From the NCBI GenBank assembly GCA_003224665.1, contig QHZM01000194.1, forward strand, positions 1 to 12,018: a stretch of 12,018 bases of DNA, written 5' to 3'. The translations under genes and the position numbers were made by a program. The notes below the pieces were generated by a model that was not told the origin of the DNA, ran no database searches, and saw only the letters and a program-made list of their open reading frames with translations. Source of the stretch: Acidobacteriota bacterium (GTDB taxonomy: Bacteria > Acidobacteriota > Terriglobia > UBA7540). Numbering within the stretch: position 1 is the stretch's first letter; the number at the start of each line of letters is the position of its first letter. Below are positions 7,078-12,018 of this stretch, one piece after another.

Positions 7078-7545
7078 ATGAATCCGGGCCCTTCATCAAA
7101 AAGCCGCAGCAGGACGCAAGCCGAGCGGTCGGGTGATCCGCTGCAGGTTACCGGCGGGCGAGAAAACATCAGGTTCGCCCGCAGCCTTGGACTCTTCGAC
7201 GGCACCATGGCAGTCGCCGGAGCGATGGTCGGCTCGGGCATCTTCATCGTGTCGGCTGAGATCTCGCGGCTGACGGGCAGTCCCGGCGGGCTGATCACCG
7301 CCTGGATGACGACCGGCATCCTCACGCTCGTCGCCGCGCTCTCCTCCGCCGAACTCGCCTCCATGATGCCCCGCACCGGAAGGATGTACGTCTACCTTCG
7401 CGAAGCCTTTTCGCCGCTGGTCGGATTCCTTTATGGCTGGACTCTGTTTACGGTGATTCAAGCGGGTACGGTCGCGGCAGTCGCCGTGGCCTTCGCTCGC
7501 TTTGCGGGAGTCCTCTGGCCGCGCGAGGCAACCGTGACCGGATAA
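7078..7545 (+). pseudogene. Truncated APC-family amino-acid permease (N-terminal third only)
   Basis: APC-superfamily permeases import amino acids through 12 membrane helices and are usually 430-500 residues long. This frame encodes only 155. After a hydrophilic N-terminus it has the first-helix signature of the family, LFDGTMAVAGAMVGSGIFIV (39-58), then TGSPGGLITAWMTTGILTLV (65-84), AELASMMPRTG (91-101), YVYLREAFSPLVGFLYGWTL (104-123) and one more hydrophobic helix to about 145. It then stops at TAA 7543-7545. The roughly 80 bases that follow show no continuation of the transporter in any frame, so the missing two thirds were deleted rather than frameshifted. ATG 7078 has GGGAG ten bases upstream. 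Three or four helices could not form a carrier, so this is almost surely a remnant. It follows the broken proline dehydrogenase gene by 76 bases on the same strand, and the two may once have formed a proline-use unit. Confidence 0.8.
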
Positions 7546-7624
7546 AATCGACCGCGCCGGCCGACGGCCCCATATCCAAGAGGCTGTATGATTAGCACCA
7601 ACATCTTAACGGAGGGATGGTCAG

Positions 7625-7948
7625 ATGAAAAACCTAATTTTGCCGACGGTGGCCGCGCTCGTCATCGCGACGCTGGCGCTGACAGTCTGGCTCACCCGCT
7701 ACGGGTACGTGCACGGCAACGGGATGAACGGCGTTCCCTACGCGCTCCGCGTGGATCGATGGACGGGTCGGCTCATGCGCCTGAACTTCAACGCGGGCTG
7801 GTACGACCCGAAGCTGTGTGGGGAGCTCGCGGCGGCCGCGAGGGCGGAGGCCAAACCGAATCCGCCGGGCTTCGACTGGCCTACGTATTGGCTACCGATC
7901 AGCCGCCAGCCCGAAAATTCACCTCCCAATCTACTTATAACCGATTGA
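7625..7948 (+). CDS. Small single-pass membrane or secreted protein, function unknown
   Basis: The 107-residue product begins with Lys3, then one hydrophobic segment (about residues 4-23, LILPTVAALVIATLALTVWL) without an obvious signal-peptidase site, so it is probably anchored with the rest outside. The segment that follows, YALRVDRWTGRLMRL (39-53), resembles a short beta-hairpin motif (V-D-R-x-T-G) seen in small bacterial membrane-anchored proteins, but I do not recognise a family. The C-terminus is rich in Pro, Ala and Trp. A strong ribosome binding site, GGAGG, lies nine or ten bases before ATG 7625, the best in the window, which supports a real gene. The 79-base gap upstream contains GC-rich palindromic sequence but no clear promoter. 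The gene converges on the tRNA, ending 11 bases before its 3' end. Confidence 0.65.
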   Translation: MKNLILPTVAALVIATLALTVWLTRYGYVHGNGMNGVPYALRVDRWTGRLMRLNFNAGWYDPKLCGELAAAARAEAKPNPPGFDWPTYWLPISRQPENSPPNLLITD

Positions 7949-7959
7949 AAATAAAAAGG

Positions 7960-8033
7960 TGGGCCCACCAGGACTCGAACCTGGGACCAACGGATTATGA
8001 GTCCGCTGCTCTGACCAACTGAGCTATGGGCCC
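7960..8033 (-). tRNA. tRNA with anticodon CAT, probably tRNA-Ile2 (lysidine type), possibly elongator Met
   Basis: The minus strand folds as a complete cloverleaf of 74 bases. The acceptor GGGCCCA pairs with TGGGCCC, the D arm is GCTC/GAGC around AGTTGGTCA, the anticodon arm is GCGGA/TCCGT around CTCATAA with CAT at 7999-7997, and the T arm is CCAGG/CCTGG around TTCGAGT. The discriminator base is A at 7960. CCA is not encoded (ACCT follows). The acceptor carries C4-G69 and C5-G68, pairs that favour recognition by the lysidine synthetase TilS in E. coli, so the anticodon C is probably modified to read AUA (Ile). Elongator tRNA-Met cannot be excluded, but initiator Met can, because the anticodon stem lacks the three G-C pairs. 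Just downstream, a T-rich run (7957-7945) probably ends transcription. Confidence 0.93.
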
Positions 8034-8060
8034 ACGGAGAAACTCGGCATCTTTCGAGGG

Positions 8061-8090
8061 ATTGTCCCACGCCGCGTCGCGCGGCGTCAA
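8061..8090 (-). promoter_or_regulatory. Candidate promoter for the tRNA gene
   Basis: On the minus strand TTGACG (8090-8085) and GACAAT (8066-8061) are 18 bases apart, matching the -35 at five and the -10 at four of six positions, and lie about 30 bases upstream of the mature tRNA 5' end at 8033. The spacer is almost filled by a perfect inverted repeat (8069-8087). Confidence 0.4.
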
Positions 8091-8109
8091 CGCGCGAAGC
8101 CGCGCGTTG
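8069..8109. repeat. Two adjacent perfect GC-rich inverted repeats between divergent promoters
   Basis: The first is ACGCCGCG, loop TCG, CGCGGCGT (8069-8076 and 8080-8087). The second follows with no gap: CAACGCGCG, loop AAGC, CGCGCGTTG (8088-8096 and 8101-8109). Both stems are perfect (8 and 9 base pairs). The second repeat overlaps the proposed -35 of the tRNA promoter at one end and that of the LPS operon promoter at the other. They could be an operator, a cruciform, or REP-like hairpins; there is no T run, so terminators are less likely. Confidence 0.7.
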
Positions 8110-8135
8110 TTGAGTGGCTTATTTCAGCTTATAAT
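8107..8135 (+). promoter_or_regulatory. Candidate promoter of the waaA-lpxK-waaF-gmhB operon
   Basis: A perfect -10 hexamer TATAAT (8130-8135) is preceded at 17 bases by a weak -35 TTGTTG (8107-8112, three of six). It lies about 50 bases upstream of the waaA start, in the only AT-rich part of the 150-base gap between the tRNA and waaA, and would transcribe a leader of roughly 40 bases. Confidence 0.5.
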
Positions 8136-8184
8136 TGGCGATGGTCCGCGGCCGGTTCTCTAGCCCGCTCGATCCCATCTGTTT

Positions 8185-9504
8185 ATGTTCCTGATTTACA
8201 GCCTTTTTTATACCCTCGGCGTCCTTTTGATGGCGCCGTATTACCTCTGGCGGATGCGAGGAAGCATCTCGGCTCGCGCTCACTGGCGGGAAAGATTTGG
8301 AATTTTGCCGGCGTCGTTTCAAACGAGCGGGGCCGGAGCGATTGGAGTCCACGCTGTCTCGGTGGGCGAGACCTTGGCGGTCGTAAGGCTAGTCCAGTCG
8401 CTGCAGGAACAATACCCTTCGCGAAAGATTTTTCTGAGCCATGTTACACCGGCAGGGCGCGTGGCGGGAGAAACGCGCTTGCCGGGCGTGACGGGCAGAT
8501 TTTATCTTCCGCTTGATTGGAGCTGGTGCGTGCGGCGCATGCTCGACCGGATCCGGCCCGCGCTGCTGCTGATCGTGGAGACGGAACTTTGGCCCAACCT
8601 CTTGCGCGAGGCCCGAAAATTCGGATCGCGAGTGATCTTGGTCAACGCTCGCCTCTCCGACCGCTCATTCCGAGGCTATCGCCTGGTCCGGCCGCTCATG
8701 CGGCGCGTCCTCGAGCCCATTGAATGGATTTGCGCACAGACCGAGCGGGACGCCGAGCGATTCCGGTCGCTTGGCGCGAGACCCGAGCGCGTTGTCGTGA
8801 CCGGAAACCTCAAGTTCGACGTCAAATCCCCGGAAGTCCCTGTGGCCAAGGAGCTGAGGAAGGCGTTAGGGGACGTCCTCCGCATTCCCGTGATCGTGGC
8901 CGCGAGTACCATGCCGGGCGAAGAGGCTTTGCTTCTCGAAGCCTGGACAGAAATCCGGCGTCGGCATTCACGGGCAGTCCTGATTATCGCCCCGCGGCAC
9001 CCGCCTCGCTTCGAGGAGGTTGCCCGGTTCCTCGCTCTTCAACATAAGAGTTTCATTCGCCGGACGGACTTGGGGAAAGGCGGCGGAAAACTTTCGGTCC
9101 AACTCGCATCACCCGAAATTCTGCTGCTCGATTCGATCGGGGAGCTGGCGGGGATTTTCGAGCTTGCGGACCTTGTGATCATGGGGGGAAGCCTGGTCCC
9201 GACGGGCGGCCACAACCTGATCGAGCCGGCATACTGGGGGAAAGCCATCATTTTCGGACCTCACATGGAGAACTTTCGCGACGTCGCGCAGCTCTTTCTG
9301 CAAGTCGGCGCAGGCGTCCAAGTCCGCAATCCAAGTGGATTGACCCGGCAAGCGCTGGAGTTGCTCGATGACACTCCGCGCCGCCTCCAATTGGGCGAGA
9401 GAGCCAGGCATGTGTTGGCGCAAGCTTCGGGGGCGACGGAGCGCGTGCTGGTCCGCGTCCGTGAGCTGCTCAGGGCGGACGCTCTTGTTCGTGCTGCGCT
9501 TTAA
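8185..9504 (+). CDS. waaA: 3-deoxy-D-manno-octulosonic acid (Kdo) transferase
   Basis: WaaA (KdtA) moves Kdo from CMP-Kdo to the lipid A precursor at the inner face of the cytoplasmic membrane, the first step of LPS core assembly. The 439-residue product is a normal length for this GT-B, family GT30 enzyme. It has an N-terminal membrane anchor (about residues 2-20), HAVSVGE (56-62, with Glu62 matching the catalytic base Glu31 of the Aquifex enzyme), VETELWPN (131-138), VNARLSDRSFRGY (153-165), TGNLKFD (206-212), IIAPRHPPRFEE (267-278) and the CMP-Kdo-binding GGSLVPTGGHNLIEPA (334-349). ATG 8185 lacks an evident ribosome binding site but places the anchor correctly. It is the first gene of the LPS operon, with lpxK starting 17 bases after its stop. 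All motifs are intact. Confidence 0.96.
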   Translation: MFLIYSLFYTLGVLLMAPYYLWRMRGSISARAHWRERFGILPASFQTSGAGAIGVHAVSVGETLAVVRLVQSLQEQYPSRKIFLSHVTPAGRVAGETRLPGVTGRFYLPLDWSWCVRRMLDRIRPALLLIVETELWPNLLREARKFGSRVILVNARLSDRSFRGYRLVRPLMRRVLEPIEWICAQTERDAERFRSLGARPERVVVTGNLKFDVKSPEVPVAKELRKALGDVLRIPVIVAASTMPGEEALLLEAWTEIRRRHSRAVLIIAPRHPPRFEEVARFLALQHKSFIRRTDLGKGGGKLSVQLASPEILLLDSIGELAGIFELADLVIMGGSLVPTGGHNLIEPAYWGKAIIFGPHMENFRDVAQLFLQVGAGVQVRNPSGLTRQALELLDDTPRRLQLGERARHVLAQASGATERVLVRVRELLRADALVRAAL

Positions 9505-9521
9505 TTTGAGGGTGACCCGGG

Positions 9522-10562
9522 GTGAATGAATTTCTAATGCCTCTCGCTGCTGGTCTGAGGCTGGGCGTTGCGCTTGAGAAAATAGCCTACCGCAAGGGTT
9601 GGCTGAGGGCCCGGCGATTGAGCCGGCCTGTCGTGAGCATAGGCAACCTCACAGCCGGCGGAACGGGGAAAACGCCCCTGACGGCTTTTATTGCTGATAG
9701 ATTGAGAATGCGGGGATTGAGGCTTGTAATTCTCACTCGAGGTTACGGTCGCCGAAGCAGAGGGATCATCGCGCTCGAGCCAGCGTCGGAACGCAGTCCC
9801 GACCCTCGGGAGGTGGGCGACGAGCCAGCGTTGCTCGCGAGGAAACTCCCTGGGATTCCCATCGTAGTCTGTGCGGACCGCTACCGGGCCGGACGTCTGG
9901 CCGAGGAAATGTTTGGCGTGGACTTGCACCTGTTGGATGATGGGTTTCAACACTTCCGCCTGGCGCGGGATATAGACATTGTGCTTCTCGATACAACCCA
10001 GGAACCCTCCGGTCTCGGTTCGAAGATGGGAGGTTGGAGGAGGGAATCCTATTCCGCGCTCGAACGCGCACACGTTGTGGTTCTCACGCGCACCGAGCTC
10101 GGAGACCCGCGGCTGATCGAAAGCTGCGTGGCGAGGGTCAATCCGCAAGCCAAAATTTTTCGCGCGACAACAAGGCTTGGGGCGCTCGCCGAGCTCGCGG
10201 GGAACAGGTTGCTAGCGGCGGACACACTTCAGGGTAAGCCGGTTTTGGCCTTTTGCGGCATCGGCAATCCCCGGGCGTTCTGGGCGGACTTGCGCAGGTG
10301 GGGTTTTTCTCTGCTCGGAGAGGTTGCGTTCCGCGACCACCACCTTTACACACCACGGGCCCTCAATCGCCTGATTTCCCGCGCCCGCGCGTCGGGCGCA
10401 GAGGCACTTGTCACAACGGAAAAAGATATGGTGAATTTTCCGCAGGGGTGGAAGCCGCCACTGCCTGTATTCGCCTGCATCACGGAGACCGAAATTTTCC
10501 AGTCTGAAGCCTTTGAGGAGTCGCTTGTGGCGCACCTCGGGGCCACCACAGTAAGGGTCTGA
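9522..10562 (+). CDS. lpxK: Tetraacyldisaccharide 4'-kinase (lipid A 4'-kinase)
   Basis: LpxK uses ATP to phosphorylate the 4' position of the lipid A disaccharide at the inner membrane. The 346-residue product is a usual length. It has an N-terminal hydrophobic/amphipathic segment, a P-loop GNLTAGGTGKTP (41-52), TRGYGR (72-77), VGDEPALLA (98-106, Asp100 matching the catalytic Asp99 of the Aquifex enzyme), LLDDGFQHFRLARDIDIVLLD (137-157), FRDHHLYTP (270-278, with the dyad His) and LVTTEKDMVNFP (296-307). GTG 9522 is chosen as start because GAGGG lies nine bases upstream; ATG 9537 is an alternative. The segment at 164-175 reads GLGSKMGGWRRE where family members usually have a conserved G-R-L-L-P-x-G-x-L-R-E-P-like motif, so this part may be altered. 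The stop overlaps the start of waaF by one base (TGATG). Confidence 0.94.
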   Translation: MNEFLMPLAAGLRLGVALEKIAYRKGWLRARRLSRPVVSIGNLTAGGTGKTPLTAFIADRLRMRGLRLVILTRGYGRRSRGIIALEPASERSPDPREVGDEPALLARKLPGIPIVVCADRYRAGRLAEEMFGVDLHLLDDGFQHFRLARDIDIVLLDTTQEPSGLGSKMGGWRRESYSALERAHVVVLTRTELGDPRLIESCVARVNPQAKIFRATTRLGALAELAGNRLLAADTLQGKPVLAFCGIGNPRAFWADLRRWGFSLLGEVAFRDHHLYTPRALNRLISRARASGAEALVTTEKDMVNFPQGWKPPLPVFACITETEIFQSEAFEESLVAHLGATTVRV

Positions 10563-11626
10563 TGGTTCAGCGAAACCGGCTATCGAATCCGCGCAAGTTA
10601 CTCGTCAGCGCCGCGAACTGGATCGGCGACGCGGTCATGTCAGTCCCGGCGCTCGAGGCCCTGCGCAAATGCTATCCGGGGGCGGAAATTGTTCTGCTCG
10701 CCAAGCCCTGGGTCAGCGAGCTTTATTGGTCGCATCCCGCCGCGAGTCGCCTGATTATTTACGATCCTGACGGAGAACACGCAGGCCCCCGGGGTTTCTG
10801 GAAGATAGTCCAGGCCCTGCGAAGTGAACGCTTCGAGGCCGCCATCCTTTTTCGGAACTCCTTCCACTCCGCCTGGATGGCGTGGTGCGCGCGGATTCCG
10901 GCGCGCGTTGGGTATGCGCGAGACTGCCGCAGCGCTCTGTTGACGGACGGCATCGAAGCGCCGCCGGCGGCTGCCTATGGACATCAATCGAGCTATTACT
11001 TGCAGCTCTTGTTCCGCGCCGGGTTGATTGAAAAGCCCGAGCCCGTTCAGAGCGTCCGGCTGGTCGTTTCCGACGCTGAGAAGAAGTGGGCGGAAAAACG
11101 GCTCGAATCGCTGGGCCTTCAAGGTCGGCGGTTTCTGGTCGGACTGAACCCGGGTGCCTCTTTTGGGCCGGCCAAGCGGTGGCTGCTCGAACGGTTTGCC
11201 GACCTCGCGGACCGGCTCGTCGGGGGGCTTCAGGCTGATGTGCTAATCTTCGGCTCCCGCGACGAGAAGCCCCTGGCTGAAGAGGTCACCAAGGAAATGA
11301 AACAGAAATCTACCGTGCTTGCCGGCGAGACCACGTTGCGGCAACTCATGGCCCTGCTGTCGCGATGCAGCCTGGTCGTGACCAATGATTCCGGTCCGAT
11401 GCACCTGGCGGCAGCGCTTGGATTGCCGCTGGTGGCCATCTTCGGTTCTACCGACGAGCGGGCTACGGGGCCCCTGGGCCCGCATACGCGCATTGTCAAG
11501 CGCCCGGTGTCTTGCAGCCCCTGTGGGCTGCGCGAGTGCCCCATCGACTTTCGTTGCATGACGGGCGTCAGCGTGGACGACGTATACCGCGCCGCCCTCG
11601 AATTGGTAAAGGAGACGAAGGCTTAA
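10562..11626 (+). CDS. waaF: ADP-heptose:LPS heptosyltransferase, WaaF type (heptosyltransferase II)
   Basis: Family GT9 enzymes transfer L-glycero-D-manno-heptose from ADP-heptose to the LPS inner core in the cytoplasm. The 354-residue product begins with the acceptor-side motif KLLVSAANWIGDAVMSVPAL (12-31, Asp23 matching the catalytic Asp of WaaC). It also has VGLNPGASFGPAKRW (193-207), LAGETTLRQLMALLSRC (253-269) and the donor-binding VTNDSGPMHLAAALG (273-287) followed by FGSTDERATGP (294-304). A Cys cluster CSPCGLRECP with a fourth Cys in RCM (318, 321, 326, 332), typical of heptosyltransferase II proteins, sits near the C-terminus. Its start is coupled to the lpxK stop. WaaF is preferred over WaaC because of the Cys cluster and length; acceptor position cannot be proved from sequence. 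Confidence 0.92.
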   Translation: MVQRNRLSNPRKLLVSAANWIGDAVMSVPALEALRKCYPGAEIVLLAKPWVSELYWSHPAASRLIIYDPDGEHAGPRGFWKIVQALRSERFEAAILFRNSFHSAWMAWCARIPARVGYARDCRSALLTDGIEAPPAAAYGHQSSYYLQLLFRAGLIEKPEPVQSVRLVVSDAEKKWAEKRLESLGLQGRRFLVGLNPGASFGPAKRWLLERFADLADRLVGGLQADVLIFGSRDEKPLAEEVTKEMKQKSTVLAGETTLRQLMALLSRCSLVVTNDSGPMHLAAALGLPLVAIFGSTDERATGPLGPHTRIVKRPVSCSPCGLRECPIDFRCMTGVSVDDVYRAALELVKETKA

Positions 11627-11720
11627 TTCGGACGGTCACGGCATTGAGGGAAGTTCAAAAAGCCGGTCCTTCGATAAGAGCGGCGAAACACGGAAAGGCC
11701 GATAACGCAAACTTTCAGCG

Positions 11721-12018
11721 ATGAAAGCAGATGCTCTGAAATCCCGGACAGCGGCACGCGGAGCCCGTCAACGAGGCGCCGTTTTCCTCGACCGCGACGG
11801 GACCATCTCCGAGGAGGTGGGTTACGTTAATCACATCGACCGGTTGCAGGTTTACCCGTGGACAACTGAGGCCATCCGCAAACTGAACCGCGCCGGGCTG
11901 CCCGTTATCGTCGTGACCAATCAATCAGGCGTCGGCCAGGGTTATTTCCCTGAGGAATTGGTGAGACAGGTCCACGAGAAAATCGTTACGGAACTCGCTT
12001 CGGGCGGGGCGCACGTGG
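11721..12018 (+). CDS. gmhB: D-glycero-beta-D-manno-heptose 1,7-bisphosphate 7-phosphatase, partial (C-terminus off the right edge)
   Basis: GmhB removes the 7-phosphate during ADP-heptose synthesis, supplying the donor used by the preceding heptosyltransferase. The 99 visible codons show the HAD-family start GAVFLDRDGTI (19-29; nucleophile Asp24 and general acid Asp26), the EEVGYVNHIDRLQVYP segment (31-46) typical of histidinol-phosphatase-type HADs, and motif II VVTNQSGVGQGYF (64-76). The zinc-binding Cys loop and motifs III and IV would lie beyond the edge. ATG 11721 is the only start codon after an in-frame stop upstream; a ribosome binding site is not obvious. The 94-base gap after waaF is the longest in the operon and has no recognisable terminator or gene. 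The related histidinol-phosphatase role is unlikely in this LPS context. Confidence 0.9.
   Translation, partial: MKADALKSRTAARGARQRGAVFLDRDGTISEEVGYVNHIDRLQVYPWTTEAIRKLNRAGLPVIVVTNQSGVGQGYFPEELVRQVHEKIVTELASGGAHV

Noticed and set aside
8069..8109. The two GC-rich hairpins as Rho-independent terminators
   Set aside because: No T tract follows on either strand, and they sit inside proposed promoters rather than after genes.
1..12018. CRISPR arrays, insertion sequences, integrase or phage genes, toxin-antitoxin pairs, or a defence island
   Set aside because: No regularly spaced repeats, transposase-like motifs, terminal repeats or recognisable defence genes were seen on either strand.

Overview
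This window looks like the chromosome of a GC-rich, Gram-negative soil-type bacterium, most likely an Acidobacteriota member. The inference rests on four things: a lipid A/core LPS gene block, a PilZ protein with a long coiled coil, a Tat-exported GH127 arabinofuranosidase, and the relic of a DUF5916-like outer-membrane protein. The phylum call is inference; no marker such as rRNA is present.

Layout. (1) 1-3327, minus strand: a PilZ/coiled-coil protein, then ruvX, mltG (ATGA overlap with ruvX) and an unrecognised gene running off the left edge. This is a cell-wall/housekeeping block. The PilZ gene has a good sigma70-type promoter and an apparent single-base frameshift near its 3' end. (2) About 3400-7950: a looser accessory stretch. 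It holds a C-terminal relic of a DUF5916-like protein, an intact GH127 beta-L-arabinofuranosidase gene with Tat and lipobox signals, a proline dehydrogenase gene broken by an in-frame TGA, an amino-acid permease gene cut to its first third, and a small single-pass membrane protein of unknown function. Three of these five genes are damaged, so the stretch appears to be decaying. (3) 7960-8033, minus strand: a tRNA with anticodon CAT, better fitting tRNA-Ile2 than elongator Met. (4) 8034-8184: a divergent promoter region with two adjacent perfect GC-rich inverted repeats. (5) 8185 to the right edge, plus strand: a tightly packed LPS operon, waaA (Kdo transferase), lpxK (lipid A 4'-kinase), waaF-type heptosyltransferase and the start of gmhB (heptose bisphosphate phosphatase).

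The LPS genes act in successive steps: LpxK phosphorylates the lipid A disaccharide, WaaA adds Kdo, GmhB helps make ADP-heptose and WaaF transfers heptose. In the middle region GH127, proline dehydrogenase and the permease could once have served use of arabinosylated, (hydroxy)proline-rich plant glycoproteins; this is speculation from adjacency.

I see no CRISPR array, insertion sequence, phage genes or clear novel system. The most useful observations are the broken genes, the frameshifted PilZ tail, an altered conserved motif in LpxK, and the paired inverted repeats in the divergent promoter region.
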